Assembly (NCBI RefSeq): GCF_000374585.1
Contig: NZ_KB894649.1
Span: 1-64,000, forward strand
Source: Phocaeicola barnesiae DSM 18169 = JCM 13652
GTDB lineage: Bacteria; Bacteroidota; Bacteroidia; Bacteroidales; Bacteroidaceae
Direction of reading: 5' to 3'
Length of the DNA: 64,000 nt
Under the pieces are notes generated by a model. The model saw only the letters and a program-made list of their open reading frames with translations. It made no database searches and was not told the DNA's origin. Below, in pieces: positions 1 through 7,937 of the stretch; the first letter of the stretch is position 1, and each line of letters opens with the position of its first letter. Position numbers and translations under genes: made by a program.

Positions 1-966
1 AGCAAAGAACTGCTCATCACGCTGCTGAACGAACTGCTGGCAGGGGAACACCAGATAGAAAACCTGACCCTGCTGGACAAGGAGAACCACTCCGACAGCA
101 TAGCGGACGCAGGCATCATCTACGACCTGTACTGCCTGACTACTACGGGAGAGTACATCATCGTGGAGATGCAGAACCGCTTCCACAGCAACTTTCTGGA
201 CCGTACGCTGTTCTACATGTGCCGCGCCATAGGCAGACAGGTGGAGAACATCCGCGAGAAACGAAAAAAGGAACGTGAACTCCGCACCGATGAGCCGATG
301 ACCGAGGAAGAAAACGACCTTATGCTCCGCGAAGAGAAAGCGGATTACTACGGAGCCAGATACAAGCTCTCTACCGTATACGGTATCTTCCTGATGAATT
401 TCCGTGAACCGGGACTGGAAGCCAAATTCCGTACGGATACGGTGATAGCGGACCGGGAAAGCGGAAAGACGATAAACCCGCACTTCCGCCAGATTTATCT
501 CCAGTTCCCTTATTTCGAGAAGGAGCTGAATGAATGTGAAACACTGTATGACAAACTGATTTATACACTGAAAAATATGCAACACTGGAACAGAATGCCC
601 GACGCACTGAAGGAACAGGTGTTCAACCGCCTGGAGGAACTGGCTGCCGTAGCCAACCTGTCAATGGAAGACCGAATAGCCTACGACAAGGCTCTGGACC
701 GCTACCGGGTAAGTCGGATAGTGGAAGAAGATGCCCGAAGGGCCGGATGGAAACAGGGACTGGAAGAAGGACGGGAGAAAGGACTGGAAGAAGGTCGTGC
801 CAAAGGAATGGCAGAAGGGCTGGAGAAAGGAATGGAGAAAGGAATGGAGAAAGGTAAAAACGAGGAAAAAAGAGCCATTGCCCGCAACTTGAAAGCGCTG
901 GGACTGACATCCGAACAGATTCAAGCCGCTACCGGACTTTCTGCCCAAGAAATAGACCGGGTATAG
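1..966 (+). CDS. Rpn-family PD-(D/E)XK nuclease/transposase-like protein, 5' end outside window
   Basis: The reading frame is open from base 1, so the true start lies upstream. The visible part resembles the Rpn (recombination-promoting nuclease, PDDEXK_2) family. An Asp in the IYDLYC strand and the VEMQ strand fit the PD-(D/E)XK core, with E-x-Q instead of E-x-K, which is usual in this family. The C-terminal third is a low-complexity run of EKG/EGR/AEG repeats (roughly bases 745-860), the charged GxxxGxxxG tail typical of these proteins, followed by a short helical end. Family members cleave DNA and can stimulate RecA-independent recombination; the role here is unknown. The next gene starts 100 bases downstream on the same strand and looks unrelated. 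Confidence 0.85.
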   Translation, partial: SKELLITLLNELLAGEHQIENLTLLDKENHSDSIADAGIIYDLYCLTTTGEYIIVEMQNRFHSNFLDRTLFYMCRAIGRQVENIREKRKKERELRTDEPMTEEENDLMLREEKADYYGARYKLSTVYGIFLMNFREPGLEAKFRTDTVIADRESGKTINPHFRQIYLQFPYFEKELNECETLYDKLIYTLKNMQHWNRMPDALKEQVFNRLEELAAVANLSMEDRIAYDKALDRYRVSRIVEEDARRAGWKQGLEEGREKGLEEGRAKGMAEGLEKGMEKGMEKGKNEEKRAIARNLKALGLTSEQIQAATGLSAQEIDRV

Positions 967-1066
967 GAAACCTTCTCATGGCAGGTAGGAACGTAATAGA
1001 ATGAGGTACCTGCCCATCCTTCAGACCAACAGATTGACGCATGAAGCATAACCAAAACCATAGAAA

Positions 1067-2395
1067 ATGAAAAATTATCAGATAGCAGTAGCCGGAACGG
1101 GCTACGTAGGACTTTCGATCGCTACGCTGCTGGCGCAGCATCACCCGGTAACAGCGGTAGACGTGATTCCGGAGAAGGTGGAGAAAATAAACCGCCGCAT
1201 CAGCCCGATACAGGACGAGTACATCGAAAAGTATCTGGCCGAAAAGGAACTGAACCTGAAAGCTACCCTGGACGGGGCTTCGGCCTACCGGGACGCGGAC
1301 TTCATCGTAATAGCGGCACCGACCAACTATGACCCGGTGAAGAACTACTTCGACACGAGCCACGTGGAGGAGGTAATCGACCTGGTGCTGGAGGTGAACC
1401 CGGACGCGGTGATGGTAATCAAGAGTACCATCCCGGTGGGATACTGCCGGAGCCTGTACGTGAAGTATGCCCCGAAATTCGAGAACACGCCTGCCTTGCA
1501 GGGCAAGAAGTTCAACCTGCTGTTCTCGCCGGAATTCCTGCGGGAGAGCAAGGCGCTGTATGACAACCTCTACCCCAGCCGCATCATCGTAGGCTACCCG
1601 AAGTTCATCGACGGACAGGACGAAGAGAACGAGGCCATCCGGGCCATCGCCGGAGAGCAACTGGAAGAGAAGGCGCATGAATTTGCCGCCCTGCTGCAGG
1701 AAGGTGCCCTCAAGGAAAACGTGGATACCCTGTTCATGGGACTGAAGGAGGCAGAAGCGGTGAAGCTGTTCGCCAATACGTACCTGGCACTGCGGGTATC
1801 GTACTTCAACGAACTGGATACGTATGCGGAGGTGAAGGGACTGGACACACAGGCCATCATCCAGGGCATCTGCCTGGACCCGCGTATCGGCACGCACTAC
1901 AACAACCCGAGCTTCGGCTACGGAGGCTACTGCCTGCCGAAAGACACGAAACAGCTGCTGGCCAACTATCAGGATGTACCGGAGAACCTGATTCACGCCA
2001 TCGTGGAGTCGAACCGGACCCGCAAGGACTTCATTGCAGACCGGGTACTGAAGATGGCGGGATACTACGATTATTACAACCGGGGGGACTATAATCCGTC
2101 GGCAGAGAAAGAATGTATCATCGGGGTGTACCGCCTGACGATGAAGTCGAACAGTGACAACTTCCGCCAGAGCAGCATCCAGGGAGTGATGAAACGCATC
2201 AAAGCGAAAGGAGCTACCGTCATCATCTACGAACCGACCCTGGAAGACGGCACTTCGTTCTTCGGTTCGAAGGTAGTGAATGACCTGGAGGCTTTCAAGG
2301 CACAGGCACAGGCCATCATCGCCAACCGCTATGACACTTGTCTGGACGATGTGAAGGAAAAGGTGTATACGAGGGATATTTTCCGGAGAGACTGA
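1067..2395 (+). CDS. ugd: nucleotide-sugar dehydrogenase (UDP-glucose 6-dehydrogenase type)
   Basis: Cytosolic NAD-dependent four-electron oxidation of a UDP-sugar, most likely UDP-glucose to UDP-glucuronate, for capsule or glycan precursors. The N-terminal Rossmann motif GTGYVGL, the STIPVG motif, SPEFLRES and the catalytic Cys at about residue 289 in GGYCLPKD are all present. At 442 residues it is longer than the common 390-residue enzymes. The ATG at 1067 is followed directly by a Rossmann strand, so the start is secure. It converges on the rfbC/rfbD genes and ends before a strong hairpin terminator. UDP-ManNAc or UDP-GalNAc dehydrogenases share these motifs, so substrate choice is inferred. 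Confidence 0.9.
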   Translation: MKNYQIAVAGTGYVGLSIATLLAQHHPVTAVDVIPEKVEKINRRISPIQDEYIEKYLAEKELNLKATLDGASAYRDADFIVIAAPTNYDPVKNYFDTSHVEEVIDLVLEVNPDAVMVIKSTIPVGYCRSLYVKYAPKFENTPALQGKKFNLLFSPEFLRESKALYDNLYPSRIIVGYPKFIDGQDEENEAIRAIAGEQLEEKAHEFAALLQEGALKENVDTLFMGLKEAEAVKLFANTYLALRVSYFNELDTYAEVKGLDTQAIIQGICLDPRIGTHYNNPSFGYGGYCLPKDTKQLLANYQDVPENLIHAIVESNRTRKDFIADRVLKMAGYYDYYNRGDYNPSAEKECIIGVYRLTMKSNSDNFRQSSIQGVMKRIKAKGATVIIYEPTLEDGTSFFGSKVVNDLEAFKAQAQAIIANRYDTCLDDVKEKVYTRDIFRRD

Positions 2396-2425
2396 ACAAC
2401 GTTGAGAGTCTGGTTAATCGATATA

Positions 2426-2470
2426 CGCTGTTCCGGCAGACCGCATTTCTGCACCGGAACAGCGTTTTTT
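2426..2470 (+). terminator. Rho-independent terminator of ugd
   Basis: An 11-bp perfect stem (2426-2436 with 2454-2464), extended by an inner GCAGA/TCTGC helix, is followed by six T residues. It sits between convergent ugd and rfbD. The T-run is only on the plus side, so it mainly serves ugd. Confidence 0.88.
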
Positions 2471-2493
2471 CTTCTGCCTGCCAGCTACCGGAA

Positions 2494-3393
2494 TCAGAGC
2501 CGGGAGAGGCAGACCTTCAGGGATTCCATCCAATAAGGGATGTGAAGCCCGAAAGTTTCCTTGATCTTGGTCTTGTCGAGCACCGAATAGGCCGGACGTT
2601 TCACGGGACTGGGGAACTCGTTGCTGTGGCAAGGCCGGATATCGCAGGAAGTATGGCCGGACAGGGCGGCTATGACCTTGGTGAAATCGTACCAGGAGCA
2701 GACTCCTTCGTTGCTGTAATGGTAGATTCCGGTCTTGGAATAGCCGGCGGAAGGCTGTTCGGCCTCGTAGTCGCGTAAGATGGTCACGATGGCTGCTGCC
2801 AGGTCGTATGCATAGGTAGGGGTACCTGCCTGATCGAACACCACATTCAGCTGGGGTTTGGTGGCGGTCAGGTTCAGCATGGTCTTCACGAAGTTCTTGC
2901 CGAACTCGGAATAGAGCCAGGCTGTGCGCAGGATGACATGATCGCATCCGGACTGGCGGATGAACTCCTCTCCTTCGAGCTTGGTCTGTCCATAGACTCC
3001 TGTCGGGGTTCCCTGCTGGTCTTCGCGGCAAGGGATGTTGTAGGGATCGCCTCCGAAGACATAATCGGTAGAGACGTGCACCAGCAGTCCGTTCACTTCC
3101 TTCATGGCGATGGCCAGGTTCTGCGGGGCCTTTGCGTTCAGTGTCCGGCAGAACGCTTCATCCGTTTCGGCCTTGTCCACGTTAGTATAAGCCGCACAGT
3201 TTACGATGCACTGCACGCCCTGTTCCTTCACCAGTCGGCGTACAGCCTCCAGATCCGTAATGTCCAGCAGAGTGGTTTCCACACCCTCCGGAGTGGTTAC
3301 GTCTGTAAAAATATAAGTGTCGTTGGTCTCCCTGGCCAGGATGCGCATTTCATTGCCCAACTGGCCGTTGGCACCGGTAACTAAGATTTTCAT
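2494..3393 (-). CDS. rfbD: dTDP-4-dehydrorhamnose reductase
   Basis: Last step of dTDP-L-rhamnose synthesis: NAD(P)H reduction of dTDP-4-dehydro-L-rhamnose. It is an extended SDR of 299 residues with TGANGQLG at the N-terminus, STDYVF, and the catalytic Tyr134-x3-Lys138 pair (YGQTK). I start at the ATG at 3393, where the Rossmann strand MKILVTG begins; an in-frame upstream ATG at 3408 lies inside a tandem repeat and is less likely. It follows rfbC on the same strand after 138 bases that hold the heptamer array. The rfbA and rfbB partners are not in the window. Confidence 0.93.
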   Translation of the reverse strand: MKILVTGANGQLGNEMRILARETNDTYIFTDVTTPEGVETTLLDITDLEAVRRLVKEQGVQCIVNCAAYTNVDKAETDEAFCRTLNAKAPQNLAIAMKEVNGLLVHVSTDYVFGGDPYNIPCREDQQGTPTGVYGQTKLEGEEFIRQSGCDHVILRTAWLYSEFGKNFVKTMLNLTATKPQLNVVFDQAGTPTYAYDLAAAIVTILRDYEAEQPSAGYSKTGIYHYSNEGVCSWYDFTKVIAALSGHTSCDIRPCHSNEFPSPVKRPAYSVLDKTKIKETFGLHIPYWMESLKVCLSRL

Positions 3394-3400
3394 GTAACTA

Positions 3401-3484
3401 ATGAACAATGAATAATGAATAATGAATAATGAATAATGAATAATGAATAATGAATAATGAATAATGAATAATGAATAGTGAATA
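3401..3484. repeat. ATGAATA heptamer tandem array (about 12 units)
   Basis: Ten perfect ATGAATA units run from 3408 to 3477, with one variant unit on each side (ATGAACA at 3401, GTGAATA at 3478). The array fills most of the rfbC-rfbD gap and ends only 7 bases upstream of the rfbD start codon, so copy-number change would alter the rfbD leader. A further A/T-rich 18-mer at 3512-3529 recurs downstream of the S23-type gene near 20.95 kb. Confidence 0.95.
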
Positions 3485-3531
3485 ACAAAAAGAACGGTTT
3501 GCTCCTGTCGTTTTTAATTTTTAATTATTCA

Positions 3532-4083
3532 TTAAATAAATGGTGTCTCAAAATCCTTCAGCAGCGGATGTCTGGTATCCTTTTCGCTTAGAATGGCTTT
3601 TTCTATAGGAATCCGCCAGTCGATGCCCAGACTTTCATCCAGGATGCTGATTCCCCCGTCCGCTTCGGGATGGTAGAAATTATCGCACTTGTACTGGAAA
3701 ACCGCCGTTTCGCTCAAGACGGCAAATCCGTGGGCAAAGCCCTGGGGGATGAAGAACTGGCGGTGATTGTCTTCCGTGAGCTCGACAGCCACGTGCTGTC
3801 CGTAGGTAGGGCTTCCCTTGCGGATGTCTACCGCCACATCGAGCACGGCTCCTCTGACACAACGTACCAGCTTGCTCTGTGTATAAGGCGGACGCTGGAA
3901 ATGCAGTCCGCGCATCACCCCGTAGGACGACATGCTTTCATTGTCCTGCACGAAGCGGACAGGTTTCACTTTTTCATCGAACTCCCGCTGCGAGAAAGAC
4001 TCGAAGAAATAGCCTCTCGCATCCTTGAAGATTCGTGGCTCGATGATGACCACGCCTTCTATTGCTGTCTTGATTACTTCCAT
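3532..4083 (-). CDS. rfbC: dTDP-4-dehydrorhamnose 3,5-epimerase
   Basis: Cupin-fold epimerase acting on dTDP-4-dehydro-6-deoxyglucose in rhamnose synthesis. The length of 183 residues is standard for RmlC. The catalytic His61 (GLHFQ) and Tyr131 (FQYKC) are in place, as are the QDN motif and the PQGFAHGF strand. It starts 15 bases after the stop of the L,D-transpeptidase gene upstream on the minus strand, so the two are probably cotranscribed and rfbD follows. The dTDP-rhamnose made here would feed O-antigen or capsule assembly. Confidence 0.94.
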   Translation of the reverse strand: MEVIKTAIEGVVIIEPRIFKDARGYFFESFSQREFDEKVKPVRFVQDNESMSSYGVMRGLHFQRPPYTQSKLVRCVRGAVLDVAVDIRKGSPTYGQHVAVELTEDNHRQFFIPQGFAHGFAVLSETAVFQYKCDNFYHPEADGGISILDESLGIDWRIPIEKAILSEKDTRHPLLKDFETPFI

Positions 4084-4098
4084 AGTCGCAAAAATAAG

Positions 4099-4809
4099 TT
4101 AGCCGATATCCTCCCGCTCCAGAATGGAACTATGTGCCAGATAATCGGGCGACTCGGCATAGATAAAGATGACACTTCCTCCTTTGATGGCATCGATGAT
4201 GGGCTTTGACAGATTCTTCGGAACAGCCGGACAACCGAAACTTCTTCCCAGACGACCGGCAGAACGGGCTACGGAAGGGTCGGCGTATGCCGCACCGTGT
4301 ACCACGATGGCACGTTGGCGGGCACGGTCGTTGATTCCTTTCTCCAGGCCGTCTAACAGCAAGGAGTAACCGTTCTTCCCCTGGTAAGGGCTATCGGTGA
4401 GATAGAAGCCCAGGGAGCTCTTGTAGGAGCCGTATTCGTTGGAAAAAGAGGTGGCGTAATTTCCGCCGCTGTTCTTACCGTGTGACACCACCGAATGGAA
4501 AAGCAGTTTCTTCCGGTCCATATCGAACACGTAGAGACGCTTCTCGGTGGAAGGTTTCGAGAAATCGATGAGCGTAAGGATATTCTTCTTCCGTCCGGAA
4601 ATCTTGTAATAACCGGTGACGGCCTGGCGGAACGCCTCCCAATTGACAACGCCCTCGAGCTGCATGTCGTGATACAGGGAGGAACACAGGGTTGAACGTG
4701 CCGGGGCATTGACTGCCGGAGCGGTAGGGCCCCCACAGATCCGGTTGCCTGTCAAGGTAAAAAACGAAGGAAGAATAAACAGAATCAATAAACTTACAAT
4801 ACGCCGCAT
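4099..4809 (-). CDS. secreted murein L,D-transpeptidase (YkuD_2 family)
   Basis: A 236-residue exported protein with a hydrophobic signal segment at residues 4-20. The catalytic region carries His171-Gly and the Ser190-Phe-Gly-Cys193 motif of the YkuD_2 (PF13645) L,D-transpeptidase branch; Cys193 is the expected nucleophile. Family members form or exchange 3-3 peptide links in peptidoglycan or attach proteins to it, but the YkuD_2 branch is poorly characterised. A -7 box lies 24 bases before the start, and rfbC and rfbD follow on the same strand, so the transcript probably mixes wall and rhamnose functions. Confidence 0.85.
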   Translation of the reverse strand: MRRIVSLLILFILPSFFTLTGNRICGGPTAPAVNAPARSTLCSSLYHDMQLEGVVNWEAFRQAVTGYYKISGRKKNILTLIDFSKPSTEKRLYVFDMDRKKLLFHSVVSHGKNSGGNYATSFSNEYGSYKSSLGFYLTDSPYQGKNGYSLLLDGLEKGINDRARQRAIVVHGAAYADPSVARSAGRLGRSFGCPAVPKNLSKPIIDAIKGGSVIFIYAESPDYLAHSSILEREDIG

Positions 4810-4832
4810 AACAAACTATCTGAAAACGGTTG

Positions 4833-4840
4833 CAAAGGTA
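4833..4840 (-). promoter_or_regulatory. -7 promoter box (TACCTTTG) for the L,D-transpeptidase-rfbC-rfbD transcript
   Basis: A match to the Bacteroides TAnnTTTG -7 element on the minus strand, 23 bases before the ATG at 4809. No convincing -33 TTTG is visible at the right distance. Confidence 0.5.
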
Positions 4841-4889
4841 GCCATAAAATCTGAGTCCGTTCACTGACAGAATGTTAAAAAGTAGAAAC

Positions 4890-5918
4890 TTATTCGATGA
4901 CCACCACGAGGGACTGCTCCACCGGAGCCCAGTCGAACACGAACTTGGCATGCGAGGTGGCATTCCGTACACACATGTGCGAACGGGGCGTCGTGCCCAG
5001 CGTGTAGCTGTATTCAATCATGGCCGTGCGCGGGACGTTGACCGGTACGCCATGAATGTAGGCACCGTTGGTAAACCGGCTGGCATACGGAGCATATCCG
5101 CCTACCGCCGAGGAACCGTCCTTCAGGAAGACCATGCGTGACTTCTTTTCCTGAATCAGGAACAGGCCCAACGGGGTCTCCTGCCCGTAAGGCGGGTTAT
5201 GCAGGCCGGTGGTGGCCGGATTCACACTGCGGATGAACCAGGTACCCCGCTCCTTCCATTCCAAGGTAGCAATGTTCTGGTCTTTCCGGTCCACAAACAC
5301 CACGTGACGGAAAGAGACGCTGTCCGGTAAAGGCTTGAGGTATCGCTCGGGAATCAGCCATTCCTCATCGATCGTGACCGGCTTCACCTTGTAGAATCCT
5401 CCCTGGCGGGAAAGGACTTCGGCCAGGGAACCGTCGCGTCCGTAACGGATGGGAGTCACGGTATCGGCCGGCAGGTAGAGCGGAACAGACTGGTAGCGTT
5501 CCACACCGAGTGTATCGGACACTCTCCGGTAGACATTCCGGCGATAGGTGGCCACCAGAGGAGCCTCTCCGTTCCGGTTCTTGTAATTCTGGAAGACTCC
5601 CCAGGCGGCAGGCTGTTCCTGCATGTTTTCGATGAAAGCGAGACTCTTGCGCACAATGTCCCATTTCACGACGCGCACCGTATCGCGGTAGGGATAGACA
5701 TCGTCGAGGGTGTACTTGTCATACAGCAGTTCGCGGAGGAGTACGATATCGGATTCGGACAAAGGCTTCTCCTGAAACGGCAACTCACCGGGCTCCACAA
5801 CAACCAAGGCGGAATCCTGCTGAACAACGGGAACCTCCTGTACCTGTCTCTCCGAGTGACTACAGCTTCCACACAAGAAAGCCGAAAGCACTACCACCGT
5901 ATGAAATATCCGCTTCAT
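4890..5918 (-). CDS. exported L,D-transpeptidase (YkuD family) with SH3-like N-terminal region
   Basis: A 342-residue protein with an N-terminal hydrophobic segment ending in Cys residues (about 16 and 19), so a lipoprotein is possible although the lipobox is weak. The middle (roughly residues 110-200) looks like an SH3-type wall-binding module. The C-terminal catalytic domain has the YkuD pattern: a conserved His (YIHGVP) and SHMCVRN, a variant of the canonical SHGCVR, with the nucleophilic Cys. I use the ATG at 5918; a TTG two codons upstream is unlikely. It is a second transpeptidase, distinct in subfamily from its downstream neighbour and separated from it by 80 bases that carry a separate promoter box. 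Confidence 0.85.
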   Translation of the reverse strand: MKRIFHTVVVLSAFLCGSCSHSERQVQEVPVVQQDSALVVVEPGELPFQEKPLSESDIVLLRELLYDKYTLDDVYPYRDTVRVVKWDIVRKSLAFIENMQEQPAAWGVFQNYKNRNGEAPLVATYRRNVYRRVSDTLGVERYQSVPLYLPADTVTPIRYGRDGSLAEVLSRQGGFYKVKPVTIDEEWLIPERYLKPLPDSVSFRHVVFVDRKDQNIATLEWKERGTWFIRSVNPATTGLHNPPYGQETPLGLFLIQEKKSRMVFLKDGSSAVGGYAPYASRFTNGAYIHGVPVNVPRTAMIEYSYTLGTTPRSHMCVRNATSHAKFVFDWAPVEQSLVVVIE

Positions 5919-5940
5919 AGCCAATGTCCTGTAGGTTTTA

Positions 5941-5948
5941 CAAAGATA
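5941..5948 (-). promoter_or_regulatory. -7 promoter box (TATCTTTG) for the YkuD gene
   Basis: TAnnTTTG match on the minus strand, 22 bases upstream of the ATG at 5918. Confidence 0.55.
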
Positions 5949-5980
5949 ACATTTTTTATATTACTTACAAATTAGTAAAC

Positions 5981-6026
5981 AAAAAAACCCGCCGCAAAGT
6001 TCACGAAAGGAACACCTTGCAACGGG
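5981..6026 (-). terminator. terminator of the porin gene
   Basis: Read on the minus strand, a stem of about 13 pairs (several G-U) starting CCCG and closing CGGG is followed by seven T residues, 24 bases after the porin stop codon. Confidence 0.75.
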
Positions 6027-6049
6027 ATATCGGCAATATATGACTATGT

Positions 6050-7087
6050 TCAGAAACGGACCATCATCTCGACCACAATCTTATCCTGCTCGGAAGCCTT
6101 GGCCAGCGAATTGTTATCGTAGAAATACTTTTCGTAGTTCAACCGGAGGTCGGCCTGGAAGGGCTTACCGAAACTGAATGTCACCCCACCGGTGATTCGC
6201 TTACGGGCATAATCGGTAATGGTGAGCAGGCCTTCACGGTCGGAACCGGCCTCTCCGTAAGTGGTTCCGTCACTATGGTCGCCCATGTAATCGAAACGGC
6301 CCAGGAATGAAATCTTCTTGAAAGGGAAATGTTTTTTCCGGATGAACCAGTCGTAATTGACGAAGGCATCGACTGCCCATACATCGGAAAACATGTGATT
6401 ATCATAATGCTTATACAATCCTTCTACCTCGAAGTGCCAGTTGTTCCATTCGTAATACGTACCGGCATCGTACATGTAGATATTCGTTTCGGCTGGGCGG
6501 ATACGCTGGGTGCTCAAAGACAGGTTATAATTTTCCCACGGCTTCAGTTGCAATTTGGCCGAATAACAAAGAATGCGGTGCCACTCCTTCTGCTGCGTCA
6601 AGCCTGAACCACTGAACAATCCTCCCTCAATGACCAGCGGGAATCCTTCACGGACCGTATATCCCAGTGTAGCGCCGACATCGCGTACATTACCTACCTG
6701 CTTGGCAATAAAGGAACGGTTGGCAAAATACTGCTGATGCGGAGAACGGTGTGCATCGATAGTAAAAGGCACACGCATCTGTCCGATGGTTATATTGAAA
6801 TCCTTCACCGGAGTAACACGGGCATAGGCATCCAGCATCTTGATCTGTCCTTCGTCCGACAAATCGATTTCAGCCTTGTAACCTACCAGCTCGTGCACCT
6901 TACCGTCGAGGCTGATACGGGCATTACGTACCTGAAAGCGCTGTTCATCGGTTGTTGTCTGGTATTCATACTTGCCACGTATCGTTCCATGGATATTGGG
7001 CAGATAATCCTTCCAATCCTGTGCCTGTACTCCGATGGCCAGGGATACGACACAAATCACTGAGAAAAGTCTCTTAATCATATACAT
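6050..7087 (-). CDS. outer-membrane porin, phosphate-selective O/P family
   Basis: About 345 residues with a signal peptide (IKRLFSVICVVSLAIG, cleavage after VQA). The mature part is rich in alternating aromatic/polar strands and ends in Phe (MVRF), as outer-membrane beta-barrels do. The block from GKVHELVGYKAEID to IGQMRVPFTIDA is characteristic of Porin_O_P (PF07396). Start choice lies between ATGs at 7087 and 7081, both after the -7 box; the longer open frame to 7132 would read into the promoter. The family is named for phosphate, but specificity cannot be read here and no Pho genes are adjacent. Confidence 0.85.
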   Translation of the reverse strand: MYMIKRLFSVICVVSLAIGVQAQDWKDYLPNIHGTIRGKYEYQTTTDEQRFQVRNARISLDGKVHELVGYKAEIDLSDEGQIKMLDAYARVTPVKDFNITIGQMRVPFTIDAHRSPHQQYFANRSFIAKQVGNVRDVGATLGYTVREGFPLVIEGGLFSGSGLTQQKEWHRILCYSAKLQLKPWENYNLSLSTQRIRPAETNIYMYDAGTYYEWNNWHFEVEGLYKHYDNHMFSDVWAVDAFVNYDWFIRKKHFPFKKISFLGRFDYMGDHSDGTTYGEAGSDREGLLTITDYARKRITGGVTFSFGKPFQADLRLNYEKYFYDNNSLAKASEQDKIVVEMMVRF

Positions 7088-7110
7088 CAATGGGTCTTTG
7101 TTTCCTGGCA

Positions 7111-7118
7111 CAAAAGTA
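7111..7118 (-). promoter_or_regulatory. -7 promoter box (TACTTTTG) for the porin
   Basis: TAnnTTTG match on the minus strand, 23 bases before the ATG at 7087. Confidence 0.5.
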
Positions 7119-7151
7119 TATGATAGCGGCAACCTGTATATGACAAACGTA

Positions 7152-7772
7152 TTACAAAGCTGTTACATCGTCATCGGGGAAACGCAGGGTCTCCACTTTC
7201 TCCAACCGGCTCCGCAACCTGTCCATACAGGATTTACGGATCCGTAGGGTCATCCGGCAATCCATGTCGTAGGACTGCTCCAGGATTTCGGGTCCTTCTT
7301 CCTTGACAATCCGCATCACATCGTTCATAAACGGATATTCGAACATCACGGTAATGTCCTCGTCCACTGTCTTCTCAATGACGACGGCCTCTTCCAACGC
7401 CTGTGCCGCCGCCGTACGGTAAGCCACAATCAGGCCGCTCGTGCCCAACTTGATACCGCCGAAATAGCGCACCACGATGACCAGCACATCGGTCAGCTCC
7501 TTCGAGAGGATCTGTCCCAGGATAGGCTTTCCCGCCGTACCCGAGGGCTCTCCGTTGTCGTTTGCCCGGAAATCCTTCCGTTCGGGCCCCAGCATGTAGG
7601 CATAGCAGACGTGGCGGGCATCGTAATATTTCTTCTGGTATTCCTCCAGACATGACTTGATTTCGGACAGGGTACGTACCGGAAGAGCGATCGCAATGAA
7701 TTTGCTCCGCTTCTCGGTATAAATGGACTCAGACCTTCCTTCAATCGTCTTATAAGTATCTTCTTGCATCAT
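7152..7772 (-). CDS. YigZ/IMPACT family protein
   Basis: About 206 residues matching the YigZ family: an N-terminal UPF0029/IMPACT domain containing KRSKFIAIA, the NDNGEPSGTAGKPIL block and VVRYFGGIKLG, followed by a short C-terminal DUF1949-like ferredoxin fold. The family is linked to translation control in eukaryotes (IMPACT) but its bacterial reaction is not established. I start at the twin ATGs 7772/7769 (MMQED), which align with the usual N-terminus; the longer open frame crosses the terminator of the gene upstream. A -7 promoter box ends only five bases before the start. Confidence 0.88.
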   Translation of the reverse strand: MMQEDTYKTIEGRSESIYTEKRSKFIAIALPVRTLSEIKSCLEEYQKKYYDARHVCYAYMLGPERKDFRANDNGEPSGTAGKPILGQILSKELTDVLVIVVRYFGGIKLGTSGLIVAYRTAAAQALEEAVVIEKTVDEDITVMFEYPFMNDVMRIVKEEGPEILEQSYDMDCRMTLRIRKSCMDRLRSRLEKVETLRFPDDDVTAL

Positions 7773-7777
7773 GCAGG

Positions 7778-7785
7778 CAAAAATA
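7778..7785 (-). promoter_or_regulatory. -7 promoter box (TATTTTTG) abutting the YigZ start codon
   Basis: TAnnTTTG on the minus strand with only CCTGC between it and the ATG at 7772. If used, transcription would begin at or just inside the start codon, giving a leaderless or near-leaderless message. Confidence 0.5.
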
Positions 7786-7838
7786 ATAAAATTCTCCGGA
7801 TATGCGGCACAAGTTCCGCTCCGAGAACCGGGAGAGTG

Positions 7839-7879
7839 AAAAAAACAGGCTCCCGCATCGACAGAGACACAGGAGCCTG
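7839..7879 (-). terminator. terminator of the DUF1015 gene
   Basis: On the minus strand, CAGGCTCC pairs with GGAGCCTG across a loop of about 17 bases and is followed by seven T residues. It closes the serC-serA-DUF1015 cluster. Confidence 0.88.
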
Positions 7880-7937
7880 CAACAAATCTAATCATCTGAA
7901 CCCCACGGACAACCTTTCGGACCGTGCTTCCGACCGT

